A DNA stretch of 64,000 bases from Ancistrus triradiatus (GCA_025084515.1 JAJAGP010001324.1:53501-117500); one strand, 5' to 3'. Shown: positions 10,926 to 23,325, counted from the stretch's first letter. Notes: generated by a model not told the origin, from the sequence alone. Translations and numbers: made by a program.

Positions 10926-11852
10926 TGTCTTAAGATGGTTCAGTTTGGGGCAAATAGTGCTGCTAAAGATGACTTTTTCTTTGGTTGTTTGTTTGTTTTT
11001 CATATTAATACCATGTTGTTTTAATTGTAATACATTTTTAAAATCGTTAATAATTTAAGGTAGGCTAATAATTTATACATTCTAAACCTTTCAGAAGTAT
11101 TAGTTTATGTACATATCATCAATTTTAACATAACAAAAAGATTCTAACATGAATTTGGGTTAAAATAGTTTTAATCAGGAAAACGAGTAACAATAACGAA
11201 TTAGAGTTTGTATATCAGTAGCATCAGTGTTTGAGAATTACAAAGACTGAACTTGTGTTTAAATTCACAATGTTACATGAAATAAATATCTAAATACTAA
11301 ATCTAAGTGCACTGCTCTTCATCTCGGGCAGGTCAGCAACACAGTCTGAGCTGAAAACGTTAACAATATTCTCCGACTGCGATCTCTGATTCACTTCCGG
11401 TTCGTTCCCACAGTGACGAACTGGTTAGGAAACTTCCTCAGACGGACATTAGGCGCTTTCGCTAAATTAATCCCGTCGTTTGTATCAGAACACGCCGTAA
11501 GGTTATTTAATATTAAATATGAGTTAAATCCGGTGTATTTACAGCAGTACAGGCTGATAAAGTGTTAGCGGCTAGGCTAACTGTTCCTCACAGCGCTAAA
11601 TAGTCTAATTTATTCATGCGTAAGCTATACAGCATCTAATGTGTGTTTATTATGTAATTTTCTTGCTGCTTGTTTATAGGTTAAATCCACTCTGTCAGAG
11701 AGCAATTCATAATATGAGTAATGTACTGTATATTAAATTACCTGTCATTATGTCTGCATTGTAATTAGATTAAGATCCAGTGAGAACTAGCATTTATTAA
11801 GTAAAAATTTTCATGTCATAAATTAACTGTGAGAAAAGTAAATTTAATTATA
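10926..11852. other. Unannotated sequence
   Basis: AT-rich with one GC-richer patch at about 11,320-11,480 (CACTTCCGGTTCG). No coding frame or repeat identified. Confidence 0.4.
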
Positions 11853-12362
11853 TAGAATGCGTTCGTAAAGTCTTCAGACCCTTTAACTTTGTTCACATTT
11901 TGTTATGTTGTGGCATTGTGCTAAAAGAGAATAAATAAATAAATAAAGATTTTCCACAAACTTTCTGCTCCCAATACCCCATAATGACAAAGTGAAACCA
12001 GATGTTTAGAAATTTTGCAAATAAAATATTGTATTTTTTGGGTTTGATGCCACAAGGTTTGGACAGCTGGATTTTTGGATTTTCTGCCATTCTTCTCTGC
12101 AGATCCTCTCAAGCTCTGTCAGGTTGGACAGCCATTGGCTTCATGTCAGGGCTCTGTCTGGGCCACTCAAGAACATCCACAGAGTCGTCCGTAAGACACT
12201 CCTGTGTTGCCTTGGCTCTGTGCTTGGGGTCATCGCCCAGTCGGAAGTTGCTCCCATCTGCACACAGGCTCTTTGGAGCTCAGCCAGAGTGACCATTGGG
12301 TTCTTGGTCACATCTCTTACCAACGTCCTTCTCTTACTTAGTTTGGTGGGGCGGCCCAGCCA
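11853..12362 (-). mobile_element. Tc1-like element fragment, type A
   Basis: Begins GCGTTCGTAAAGTCTTCAGA followed by CCCTTTAACTTTGTTCACAT, the terminal pattern of a second Tc1-like family. The interior on the minus strand retains transposase pieces, for example WMFLSGPDRALT and TKNPMVTLAELQRACVQ. Only the terminal-repeat side and the C-terminal part of the gene are kept. At about 12,362 it passes directly into type B sequence. Confidence 0.65.
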
Positions 12363-13199
12363 ATAGCCTTCTGGCTATCCACATGATCTTTAAGCGAACT
12401 GCGACAAGCAGCACTGTTCTTTTTGGAGAGCGTGGCTTTCCTCCTTGCAACCCTGCCATGCAACCATTTTGTTCAGTGTTTTCTGATGGTAAAACTCATT
12501 AACATTACATTAGCCAATGGTTAAGAGGCCTTCATTTGCTTATAAGTTACCCCTGGGTTCTTTGTGACCTCGCAAACTAGTACATACAACACAACTCCTT
12601 GCCTCTTGAGTGTAGTCGTTTGGTTGGGTCGGGCCACTCCTGTGTAGGGTAACATGTCTTGAATTTCCTCCCCCATTTGTACACAATCTTCCTGCTGTGA
12701 TTGGTGGAGTCCAAACATCTTTGAGATGGTTGTGTTAACCCTTTCGCATCTGATTTGAAGCATCAACACTCCTTTTTTCTGAGGGCCTCAGAAATCTCCT
12801 TTGTTCAATGCCATAAAACACCTTCACAAACGGTTGTTGAAGATCAGACTTTGAAGACCCCTGTCTTTTTAAATAAACAGGGTGCCACTAGGGAAAAAAG
12901 AAAAAACACACTGATTGGCATCCCCATTGATTTGAAAACACCTGGCTCTAATTTCACCTTTCAAATTAAACTGTAATCCTAGAGGTTCACATAACTTTTT
13001 TGCCACTGCACTAATTATGGTAATTTTCGATCATTTCCTCAGGTGATCAAGTAATAATATTTTGTCCTCATTTGTTTAAAACTGGGTTCTCGTTTACCTA
13101 CTTTGTCGGACTTGTGTGAAATCTGTGACTTTTTTTTTAGATCATACATTTAGCGAAAAATAGAAAATTCTACGGGTTCACAAACTTTTAAGCAACCAT
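12363..13199 (-). mobile_element. Tc1-like element fragment, type B
   Basis: From 12,363 the sequence parallels 3,005-3,498 (same family as the first relic), including CTTTTTGGAGAGCGTGGCTT and TTGCAACCCTGCCATGCA. It ends with a terminal repeat reading GGTTCACAAACTTTTAAGCA, the inverse of the end at 2,165. The transposase on the minus strand is heavily frameshifted (TISKMFGLHQS recognisable). With 11,853-12,362 it forms a chimera of two Tc1 families in the same orientation. Confidence 0.65.
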
Positions 13200-13559
13200 G
13201 AATAGACAGAAGGGTGGTTGTCTTTATAAATCATTCATGTTTCCAGTCCAAAATGTATAAAATCTGTTTCATCACCTTCTCACTTATGGGGTATTATTGT
13301 TGTGGCAGATATGGGGAAAACCTTGAATTTTTTTGTATTTTTGTATTAATTGTTGTTTATATTGATAACACAAATTGTTTAATTTTATTTTAGTTGTGTG
13401 ATTCATTGGTAGAAACTTAATTAATGCATAGAGAATTTTCTTTGGTTAACATTTATCAAATGAAATTTAAATGTTACTCTTATTATTTTACAGTAAAATA
13501 ACTTGACAACTAAAGTACCGAAAAGTCAAAACAGAAAAAATAAATAATAAATGAACGTA
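13200..13559. other. Intergenic, AT-rich, no gene
   Basis: AT-rich sequence between two Tc1-like elements. Nothing else recognised. Confidence 0.5.
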
Positions 13560-15191
13560 ATTGGGGCAAAAAAGTATTTCGTCAGCCACTGTTTGGGCAA
13601 GTGTTTCTCCTACTTAGAAAGATGATAGAGGTCTGTAATTTTCATCATAGGTACACTTCAACTATGAGAGACAAAATGAGAAAAAAATCCAGGAAATGTC
13701 ATTGTAGGATTTTTAAAGAATTTAATTGTAAATCATGGTGGAAAATAAGTATTTGGTCACCCACAAACAAGCAAGATTTCTGGCTCTCACAGACCTATAA
13801 CAACTTCTTTATGAAGCTCTTCTGTCCTCCACTTGTTACCTGTATTAATGGCACCTGTTTGACCTCGTTATCTGTATAAAAGACACCTGTCCACAGCCTC
13901 AAACAGTCAGACTCCAAACTCAACCATGGCCAAGACCAAAGAGCTGGCGAAGGAAGACACCAGAAAGAAAATTGTAGACCTGCACTAGGCTGGGAAGAGT
14001 GAATCTGCAAAAGGCAAGCAAGTTGGTGTGAATAAATCAACTGTGGGAGCAATTGTAAGAAAATGGAAGACATACAAGACCATTGATAATCTCCCTCGAT
14101 CTGGGGCTCCACGCAAGATCTCATCCCGGGGTCAAAATGATCATGAGAACGGTTAGCAAAAATCCCATAACTACAACGGCTGGACCTGATGAATGACCTG
14201 CAAGAGAGCTGGTACCAAAGTAACAAAGGCTACCATCACAACACACTACGCCTAGAGGGAACTCATATCCTGCAATTGGCCAGGCGTGCCCCCTGCTTAA
14301 GCCAGTACTGTCCAGGCCCGTCTGAAGTTTACCAGAGAGCATGTTGGTATCCAGAAGAGGTTGGGAGAATATCATGTGGTCATATGAAAAACCAAACATA
14401 GAACTATTTGGTAAAAACTCCAACTCGTCGTTTTGGGAGAAGAAACTGCTGATTGCACCCAAGAACACCCAATATCTAAACTGTGGGCATGGGTGGAAAC
14501 ATCATGCTCTGGGGCTGTTTTTCTGCAGAGGGTTACGGAACGCTGATCTGTTTTTTTAATGGAAGAAATGAACGGGGGCCTGTATGGTGAGATTTTAACC
14601 AAAACCAAACCTTATTCCATCAGTGAAAGCATTGAAGATGGAACTGGCTGGGGCCCTTCCATCATGACCAATGATCCCAAACACAAAGACCACTTGGGCA
14701 CGAAGGGAGTGTGCTCCGTAAAAAGCATTTCAAGGTCCCTGGATTGGCCCTATAGTCATTCTCCAGACCTCAGCCCCATAGAACATTTTGGTGGAGGGAG
14801 TTGAAAGTCCGTGTTGCCCCAAACATCACTGGCTCTAGAGGGGATCTTCAATGGAGGAATGGTCCAAAATAACCAGCTTCAGTGTGTGCCAACCTGTGAA
14901 GACTAAACGTTTGACCGCTGTCATTGATTGCCAACAAAGGTTATGTTACAAAGTACTTGAACTGACTTTTGTCAATGACCAAATACCTTATTTTCCCACC
15001 ATAATGTTACAATTAAATTCTTTACAAATCCTACAATGTGATTTCCTCCTGGATTTTTTTTCCTCATTTTGTCTCTCATAGTTTGAAGTTAACTATGATT
15101 GAAATTCACAGAATTACAGACCTCTCTCATCTTTCTAAGTAGGAGAACTTGCATCATTCAGTGGATGATTTAATACTTTTTTGCCCCACTG
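13560..15191 (+). mobile_element. Full-length Tc1-like transposon, type C, both ends present
   Basis: Terminal inverted repeats of roughly 200 bp: the left end has GGGGCAAAAAAGTATTT and the right end AATACTTTTTTGCCCCACTG, both next to TA. The repeats include ACACTTCAACTATGAGAGAC and AGGTCTGTAATTTTCATCAT and their inverse. The element is 1,632 bp with one + strand transposase gene, the standard Tc1 architecture. Further type C copies lie at 18,124-19,475, 35,941-36,231 and 44,656-46,218. Confidence 0.9.
13926..14962 (+). pseudogene. Tc1-like transposase (type C), inactivated
   Basis: Starts MAKTKELAKEDTRKKIVDLH at the ATG at 13,926. An in-frame TAG follows at the next codons (HQAGK-type sequence reads His-stop-Ala-Gly-Lys). 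Downstream pieces in shifted frames include VGAIVRKWKTYKTIDNL (DNA-binding region) and LSPIEHFGGGS (the DxxPIE...W catalytic region in decayed form). Several frameshifts and the early stop make it non-functional. Confidence 0.85.
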
Positions 15192-15365
15192 TATTTACTT
15201 CATAATTCATGACAATTTGTTATATTGCATTGTAAAGTATTGTAAAGTATTGTAGAGTATTGTCACTATGTAGCACCTGTAAGCCCTGGAAGAACGTTGT
15301 TTCGTTTCACTGTGTACTGTGTATATGGTTGAAATGACAATAAATCCTATTTTGACTTTGACTTA
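15192..15365 (+). repeat. Retroposon 3'-tail fragment
   Basis: After repeated ATTGTAAAGT words, the sequence GTGTATATGGTTGAAATGAC followed by AATAAATCCTATTTTGACTT ends in a TTGACTT-type tail. This looks like the 3' end of a non-LTR element common in fish. The body of the element is missing. Confidence 0.45.
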
Positions 15366-16059
15366 TTATTGACTGTCTATGAAAAAAATAACTGAATTAA
15401 TTTCAATAAATGTAACTTGTAAATTAATTATAATTTGCTTTATATTCAGTGTTTATTGTAGGATTTTGTTTTTCAGTTGGAGTTATGAAGCCCTCACTGC
15501 CATGGGTTTTACATTACATTGTATTTTGTGATTTCAAGACATTTCATAAAGTTCTGAAGCAGTGCAGCAATAATTTTGACATTGTAGCAGAAACACTGAT
15601 TTTTTTAAATGTTAAATATTATGGTAAATACATTTTACCAAATATTGCCAAGTTATTATTGCAGTAAAATTTAAAGTACTAGTGCAAATTGTTACAAGGA
15701 TTTTTTTAAAGTGAAACCTACATGTTATTTTTTTCAGTGTATTTTAAGGCGGCATTTTCTTTAGCTATGAGAAACTGTACAGTAGATGTACAGTGTAATC
15801 CATCTGCCATAAAATATATCATTAAGGTATCCTGAAAAATGAAAGAAGATTGACCAAAAAGAAAATATTTTTTGCAAAGAATAACGCAACATTAACCTTG
15901 AAATTGAGTAAAAGTGAAAATTGGTAATATATATAAGCACTTTTATATTTTAATCTGGCAAATTCATCAATTGTACTATGTTAATTAATATTGAGGATTT
16001 AATTTTAAAAATTTCATAAAAAATAGAAAATAGTGTATAAAAAATAAATATTCTGCAAT
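15366..16059. other. AT-rich, nothing recognised
   Basis: No supported gene or repeat. Confidence 0.45.
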
Positions 16060-16140
16060 CCTACATCTTGAGACAATCTTGAGACGTTTTCTTATAGTCA
16101 GACATCTTGAGACATGTCTCGAGATGTCTTTCAGACCTAT
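16060..16140. repeat. GACATCTTGAGAC-rich inverted repeat, right copy
   Basis: Contains CATCTTGAGACAATCTTGAG, then AGACATCTTGAGACATGTCT and CGAGATGTCTTTCAGAC. In reverse complement it aligns loosely with 10,690-10,800. The two copies bound 5.4 kb that includes two Tc1 relics. Confidence 0.5.
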
Positions 16141-16369
16141 CTCACATGGTGATGGCTGGGTCATAATAAGAGTTGAACAGGACAGGGGGCCCTCCTCTCT
16201 CATCACATGGTGGCCGGTCTACATTTGGGCTGAAAACTAGTAGATTGTGGGAAATGCCGCTTGGGTTGACCACCAGTCTACCTAAACTTGCCAGCCCACC
16301 AGCGCAAGGGATAAGGGTCCCAGTTAGAACCCAATTGAGAAACACATCTTAATTTTGGGGTTACCATTA

Positions 16370-16490
16370 GCAAAGCCATGATTTGATGGTTGGTGGTTCT
16401 AGTCCTGACGGCCACAGCTGCCACTACTTGGCCTTTACCACAGATTGGTGTCTGCTAAAAGCTTTAAACGCAACGTAAATGTAAGTTGGC
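16370..16490 (+). repeat. SINE-like tail
   Basis: CACAGATTGGTGTCTGCTAA followed by AAGCTTTAAACGCAACGTAA and TGTAAGTTGG resembles the TCTGCTAAATG...TGTAAGT tail of tRNA-derived teleost SINEs. It is partial and diverged. Confidence 0.4.
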
Positions 16491-17930
16491 CAGTCATATA
16501 GCCAGTTAGCTCTCCAGCAGAAGCAGACCGACTCAACAATAGTAACACCTCATTGTTCAAGCACCGCAGGTCAGAGGAAGGACACTCCAGAGTAGCAAAA
16601 GGGTGTTAACTCATTTGGTGTCGTAAAAGTTCGCTCCTCAAAGGACGAAGGCGTCAAACAGTCTGAGATCTCATCAGCTCCCAAAGAGGAGCTGAAAGAC
16701 GACAAGTCCTCTTTCAAGACTGCTTACAATGTGGACCACAAAGAAAACCACAAACCACCTAGAGAGATGGTCCGGCCAATTCTGGGGGTAATTGATACAT
16801 GATGGTGGACTGGTACCACAAAAAGAAAGGAGTGGAACATTTCCAAATGCTTGCAGAACCCTCCCCTAACCAGGGGGAAAAGCGTCTCATTTTTGTCAAA
16901 GGATTGGTTGATATGAGAGCCCAAGCCCTGCCCTTTTTGAACCGGCGACAGCCTGGTTGGCGAAAACTTAGACGCCGCTCACCCCAGAGCTTACAGTAAG
17001 TAAGGCGACCTCTGAATCAGCAAACACACAAATGAACTTGAGTCACGCATTCATGCACACACAAAAACGTGCGACAGCCAGTGACTAACACAAACCCCAG
17101 ACAGGTGAACTCATCCAGGTGGAAACGGAATAACACAAATCAAACAAAATTAATTCAAGGAAAGAAAAGAGTGTGTGTACGTGGGTGTGTTTATCCACAG
17201 ATGGTGTGTGTTGCATCAGGAATGCACCTCATAAGCATATGCGTTTTGTTCACATCATTGGAATCAAAGTCATGCTAGCAAACCAAACAAACGCATCGAT
17301 AACATCTTAATTCGCGTTCGTTGTTTATCCACATCTTAAGTTTTGACAGAACGACAGGCGAACCGAGGACTAGAATACCTTCTCCTACCTTTTCCCCTCC
17401 ACACTGACGGGAGGAGCATAAGTTCTCTGGCACGTTGGCTACAGATGCTCTCAGAAAGCTTAGTCTGGCGAATAAATTTTACATTGCCGCCCTTACTCCA
17501 ACAAATTTGAGAAAGATCGTATTCAGGTTTGCTTGTCCTTGAATTTGTTTAAGCGTTCATTCTTTCCGACGTTTCTAAGTTGTAATAAAGGCAGTGGAGG
17601 ATTAAATAACGGAGGTAAATATTCAGCTTATTAGCTATTCTGTTAGCACGGTTCCAAGATATTTTGGTAGGTGTTAATGCTAGCATATCATTCGCTGAAA
17701 ATATAGTGACACAAAATGGCAGGAAACTCTAAAAAACAAACACACTCTGATGCACACTCTATTTTGATCTTTTTACAAGCTCTAAGGGATCATAGTGGGG
17801 AAAATAGCAAAAGTATATGTTGTTCTGAATGGTTGCTTTACAAATCACCCAATAGGAAACTTGCAAATAGTCGCCCAATGTTATTGTATGAATCTTGCGA
17901 TATCTGTTTTAATAATCCATTTCTAAATTG
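16491..17930. other. Intergenic, nothing recognised
   Basis: No exon, repeat family or regulatory pattern that I can support. Confidence 0.45.
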
Positions 17931-17934
17931 CATA

Positions 17935-18080
17935 TATTTTTATGCCATTTAGCAGATGCCCTTATCTTACAACCTTTACTAATTTAAAGTCCAAGAAATT
18001 GTGGGTTAAGGGCCTTGAACCCAGAACCTTCTGATCCATAGTCCAGTACCTTAAAAGCAAAACCACCATGTCCCATAATA
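17935..18080 (-). repeat. SINE-like fragment, minus orientation
   Basis: TTTTATGCCATTTAGCAGAT and GCCCTTATCTTACAACC, then GGCCTTGAACCCAGAACCTT and CTGATCC, read on the minus strand as a tRNA-like B-box region followed by the TCTGCTAAATGGCATA tail typical of teleost SINEs. Confidence 0.5.
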
Positions 18081-18123
18081 ATGAAATATTTAAGATCAAC
18101 GTCTTAAAAATGATCATGAATTA

Positions 18124-19475
18124 CAGCGGGGCAAAAAAGTATTTAGTCAGCCACTGATTGTGCAAGTTCTCCTACTCAGAAAGATGGGAGAGGTCTGTAA
18201 TTTTCGTCATAGGTACACTTCAACTATGAGAGACAAAATGAAAAAAAAAAAATAAAATCCAGGAAATCACATTGTACGATTTTTAAATCACTTTAATTGT
18301 AAATTATAGTGGGAAAATTAGCATTTTGGTCAAAAAAAGTTCACCCAGTATGTTTGTAATCATAACCTTTGTTTTGGCAAATCACAGATGTCACACGTAG
18401 TCTTCACCAGGTTGTCACACCTGTGCTGGTATTTTGGCGCCTCATTCTTCCCAAATGGCAAATCTCCTCAGAGCAGTGATTTTTTGGGGCTGTCACTGGG
18501 GCACACGGACTTTCAACTCCCTCGACAATATTCTATGGGGTTGAGTCGGGAAGACTGGCTAGGGCCACTCCAGGACCTTGAAATGCTATTGTGTGTTTAC
18601 ACCCAGCCTACCACAGTAGATATGGTTTTTCTTGGGATGCAACTCAGTATCCTTTTTTTTTCTCGTTGAGTTGTCCTATTTTGGTGTCATCTGACCCCTG
18701 ATATTCTCCCCAAGTCCCTCTTCTGGATCATATATGGCTCTCTGGCCAACTTCAGATGGGCCTGACATGTACCTGGCTTAGCCTTGCAACTGCAGGATCT
18801 GAGTCCCCCTCTTGGGCGTAGTGGTTTTAGTGATGGTAGCCTTGTTTACTTTGGTCCCAGCTCTCTCGTCATTTCATCAGGTCCCCCCTCGTTAGTTCTG
18901 GGATTTTTGCCTCACCGTTCTCATGATCATTTTGACCCACGGTATGAATCTTGTGTGGACCCCAGATCGAGGGAGATTATCAATGGTCTTGTATGTCTTC
19001 CATTTTCTTACAATTGCTCCCACAGTTGATTTATTCACACCAACCTGCTTGCCTATTGTAGATTCACTCTTCCCAGCCTGGTGCAGGTCTACAATTTTCT
19101 TCCTGGTGTCCTTCAACAGCTCTTTGGTCTTGGCCATGGTTGAGTTTAGAGTCTGACTGTTTGAGGCTGTGGACAGGTGTCTTTTATACAGATAACGAGG
19201 TCAAACAGGTGCCATTGATACAGGTAACGAGTGGAGGACAGAAGAGCTTCCTAAAGAAGAAGTTACAGGTCTGTGCCAGAAATCTTGCTTGTTTGTGGGT
19301 GACCAAATACTATTTTTCCACCATAATTTACAATTAAGTTCTCAAAATTCTTTTTTCTCATTTTGTCTCTCATAGTTGAAGCGTACCTATGATGAAAATT
19401 ACAGACCTCTCTCATCTTTCTAAGTAGGAGAACCTGCACAATCAGTGGTTGACTAAATACTTTTTTGCTCCACTG
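18124..19475 (-). mobile_element. Tc1-like transposon, type C, internally shortened
   Basis: Both ends present (CAGCGGGGCAAAAAAGTATT at the left, AATACTTTTTTGCTCCACTG at the right) and both next to TA. At 1,352 bp it is about 280 bp shorter than the copy at 13,560-15,191, because part of the transposase is missing. It lies in the opposite orientation to that copy. Confidence 0.9.
18380..19137 (-). pseudogene. Tc1-like transposase (type C), N-terminal part readable
   Basis: The minus-strand start at 19,137 gives MAKTKELLKDTRKKIVDLHQ, then AGKSESTIGKQVGVNKSTVG and AIVRKWKTYKTIDNLPRSG, the two helix-turn-helix units of a Tc1 transposase. Reading continues open to about 18,892 (82 codons). The catalytic part is frameshifted and partly deleted. 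Confidence 0.8.
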
Positions 19476-20070
19476 TATATAAGGACATACAAATATGTCA
19501 TTTAACGTCAGACACTGGACCAATCAACGCTGTGGATCCACGAGCAGAGATGGGAGTTAAAGAGCGGAAGTCTAGGAGACTAGAGACTGTTGTAACTCGG
19601 TTTATGTGTTTAGAGGTTTGTTTTGTGTTCCAAGTTCAAGTTCCACGTGTTTGTGTCGATGACGTTCCTCTACTTATTTGTACCAAGCTGTAAATGGCAT
19701 TCGTTAGCATATGTACCTGACCTATTGTAAGTAGTACGCCTTTGAACTGTAACAACCTGTATATTCTCTCTAATCTATAACTATATAAACTGGTTCACAT
19801 TCTGTTTGTAAATTGGCTTTACAGCTGTAACCTACACCTGGTAACTGTGAATTTCCATAAAGTAAAAACCCAGTGGCTAATGGTAACATTCCACTCCTGT
19901 TTTCAGAGGTACCTCTGACACATTTACACAGTTTTCCTGTATTGTACACAGTGATGAATTTGAACCACGTATAACTATCAAAGTTTACATTTTGACTGTA
20001 AATTAGTCGTTTGTGATCATTTTGAACTGAGGTAAATGATGCTGACTCATCTGAGGTAAACTATTTTTCC
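19476..20070. other. fn1 upstream region
   Basis: Unique AT-rich sequence between the last upstream transposon and the fn1 proximal promoter. No further gene or repeat seen. Any distal promoter elements of fn1 would lie here, but none can be named with confidence. Confidence 0.4.
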
Positions 20071-20076
20071 CGCCTT

Positions 20077-20139
20077 CCAATAAGCCCCGCCCACACTGAA
20101 GCATCTCGCGCTCGCTCGTGCGTCTGGTCGGTATAAAAA
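20077..20139 (+). promoter_or_regulatory. fn1: fn1 proximal promoter: CCAAT, GC box, TATA
   Basis: CCAAT at 20,077-20,081, CCCCGCCC (GC/Sp-type box) at 20,085-20,092 and TATAAAAA at 20,132-20,139, within a GC-rich patch. Transcription is expected about 25-30 bp after the TATA box, near 20,161. The mammalian FN1 promoter also combines TATA, CCAAT and GC elements. The CRE of the mammalian promoter was not found here. Confidence 0.8.
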
Positions 20140-20160
20140 CCTAGCGCTGAGGCAAATCAG

Positions 20161-20295
20161 TTGCACGGCGCAGCCAGAGCCAGCAAGAGGAGCAGGCCGC
20201 GAAGTTTTTTCTTCTAATTAAAATTATTTAGAATTCTATCCAAAAGTGAAATAACTTTTTATTATAGCCTTGTATACGGTAGTCCGTGTGAGATT
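20161..20295 (+). other. fn1: fn1 5' untranslated region (inferred start)
   Basis: Runs from the TATA-predicted start to the ATG at 20,296. The exact transcription start is inferred from TATA spacing and is uncertain by several bases. Confidence 0.55.
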
Positions 20296-20425
20296 ATGAG
20301 GCGACTGGTGTTTTGGGCGCTGTGCCTGGGGAGCGCCGTCGTGTGTTTGCCTCAGACTGCGAGAAAGAAGCGACAGCAGCAGCAGGTGCTGATGGATTTA
20401 CCGCTGGACGAATACACCCCGCAGA
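20296..20425 (+). CDS. fn1: fn1 exon 1: signal peptide and propeptide
   Basis: MRRLVFWALCLGSAVVC forms a short basic start plus hydrophobic core, so a secretory signal peptide. It is followed by LPQTARKKR, a furin-type site, and by QQQQ, which takes the place of the Gln-rich start of mature fibronectin that transglutaminase modifies in other species. The exon ends in phase 1 before GTGAGC. The ATG is the first one downstream of the TATA-predicted start. Confidence 0.93.
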
Positions 20426-22985
20426 GTGAGCCAAATAATTATTGTTCACACGTTTAAACACCTTTTTAAAATAGAAATAATTCCTTTTACAGCAAATCGA
20501 CTCGATTTTTGAACTTTTAAACCGCTTGGAATTCAAATAACGGACCGTCTGCACCGTTATGGACCAATTTTCCAACCTAAAAGTTTAGAAAACGCAACGA
20601 AAGCGTAGCGAAAACGATGTAGGGTACATATTAACTTTTAAAGGGTATGTGCTTGTGTATTTTATATTATTGATGTAACTATTTCGCAAGAATGCTGAGT
20701 GAAATAGCGTGGGTTGCCAGATTGAGAACGTAAAGATCCATTTTTCCCCATTCACCCAATGTATTTATACAAAGTTAAATACTGAAACAACCGTAACAAT
20801 CGGAATTAAACACATTTTACATCTATTTCACCCTAATAGGTGATACAGTAATTCATTTTTCAGGCAAACTGAGTCGAATTTTGAACTTTAAAGCAGCTGG
20901 AAATTTAACGGACCGTTTGCACCCTTTATTGTCTTATTTTCCTACTTAAAAAGCTTAGAAAACGTAGCGAAAACGTTTTAGAATTACATATTAGCTTTAA
21001 AAGGTTTGTACTTTGTCGTTTTGTACTATTGATTTAATTATTTCGCAAGATTTCTCAGTGAAACTGCGTGGGTTGCCAGATTGATTATCTAAATGATCTT
21101 TTTTTTCCCCACTTTTACTTTTTTATCTGTTACTGTAAATTGTAAAATATAGCCCTAAATGTTTGACTTAGTGTAAATTACAGAACACAAAATGTCACAC
21201 AAAATTAACACATTACTAGCATAGTATATAAGCCCTAATTTTTTGGACCGTCTTTGTGAGAGAGAGAGTGGAAGACGAAAATCTGGCAACATAGGGCTCC
21301 CTTGTTAACGCGGTAGAGTTTATATAGAGATTATACAAAGTTATATATTTAAACAACCGAAATAATCGAAATTAAACAACTTTAGATGATACAATAATTA
21401 GTTTTACAGGAAACCGAGTCGAATTTGGAACTTCAAAACCGCTTTAAATTCAAATAACAGACCGTTTGCACCGTTGTGGACCTATTTTCCTACATAAAGT
21501 CTTATAAACTGTATCGAAAACGATTTAGAATTACGTATTATCTTTAAAGTGGTATGTACTTTGGTGTTTCACACTATTGATTTAACTATTTCGCAAGAAT
21601 TCTGATTAAAATCGCGTGGGTTGCCAGATTGATCACCTAAACGCGACCGCTTAACGGTTTTCCTCACCATTTAACCCGTCTGTTAGCATAAAAGGTCAGA
21701 TATAGCTCTAAATGTTTAACTTAGTTTAATTAACATCACACAAATGTGTTAATTTCACACAAAAATTAACACAGAACTAGCATAGTATGTGAGGCTTAAT
21801 TTTTTGGACCATCTTTGTGAGACCGTTAGAGAGTGGAAAGAGAATCTGGCAACACAGCGGTCCCTTGGAAACGCGTTAGAGTTTGAGATTAGATCAATCG
21901 ACATATTTAAACAACCGTAATAGTTGAAATTAAAACATTTTTAACATCTTAGATGATCCTAGATGATGCAGATTTTAATATTAAAAACAACAACAAAAAA
22001 CAAATCAAGAACATAAAAGGACTGCACTCATGTAGAGTTGCCAGATTGGTACAACACCCTTCGGGGGGTTTTTGTCCATCCTTAGGTGGCTGTACGGAGA
22101 ACGGGAGGTTTTACCGGGTCCAGGAACAGTGGGAACGCCCATATTTGGGCAGCACATTGCTGTGCACGTGCGGAGGGTCGGCGGGAGTCACCTGTGAATC
22201 CAAACCTGCAGGTGAGCCTCGGGAGAGATTCCTTCCTTCCTTTGTTCTGTCGTTTTGCGTTCTGCGCTGAATATCGCTGCCGCTTCCTGTCGCCGCAGCC
22301 GAAGAGACGTGCTATGACAAGTACAACATGAGGTCGTACCGTGTGGGCGAGACGTACGAGCGGCCCAAGGACGGCATGATCTGGGACTGCACCTGCATCG
22401 GCTCGGGCCGAGGGAAGATCAGCTGCACCATCGCCAGTGAGTCCTAACGCGCCGACGCTGACGCTAACCCGACCCGTCCTTCACTTTGGTGTGCGCGGGT
22501 GTGTGTGTGAACGCTTTTCTCCTCTGCCCCAGATCGCTGCCATGAAGGCGGGCGCTCGTACCGCATCGGCGAGACCTGGACTCGACCCCACGACAGCGGG
22601 GACTACATGCTGGAGTGTGTGTGTCTGGGAAACGGCAAAGGAGAGTGGACGTGCAAACCCGTGGGTGAGAGGCGTCCTGTTCCTTCATCATCATCCTCAT
22701 CATTATCACTGTCAGAGCTCATTATCTGAATGACAGGCAGCGGTTCAGATAGCCAGAGCTCTGTGTCCATTATTCCCTGTGGGAGAAGCCCTACCTCGCT
22801 CCCAAGTCTCCCTATCTGTCACTAGCCCTCGTGTGTGTGTGTGTGTGGGTGTGTGCTTGTTGTGTTGTATGCTTTTTGCAGTTGTATGTTTTGTGTGTGT
22901 TTGTTTTTTTGTGAATATGCGTCCTTGTGTGTGCATGTGTGTGTATGCACGTGTATGTGTATCTCATGTTCTGTACATGTTGCTG

Positions 22986-23023
<38 letters not shown>

Positions 23024-23287
23024 CCTGTTCCTATAATGAATCGTGAATGAACACAAACTGCAGGGACATGGAAGCTGAAGGTAGAGCTAAACTGGACACA
23101 CACACACACACAGGTTCAGCCTGCACCCAGCAACCCCATGTTCTCAGTACAGACCGGTACAGGAATTGTGGGAGATTCTGGGAAAATAAGATCAAAGTTT
23201 AAACTCACTGCAAATAACCACAGAGCAAAAAAAAAAAAAATCAATTAGTATGACGTCTGATCACCCTAAACTCTCTGTTGCAAACTC

Positions 23288-23325
<38 letters not shown>

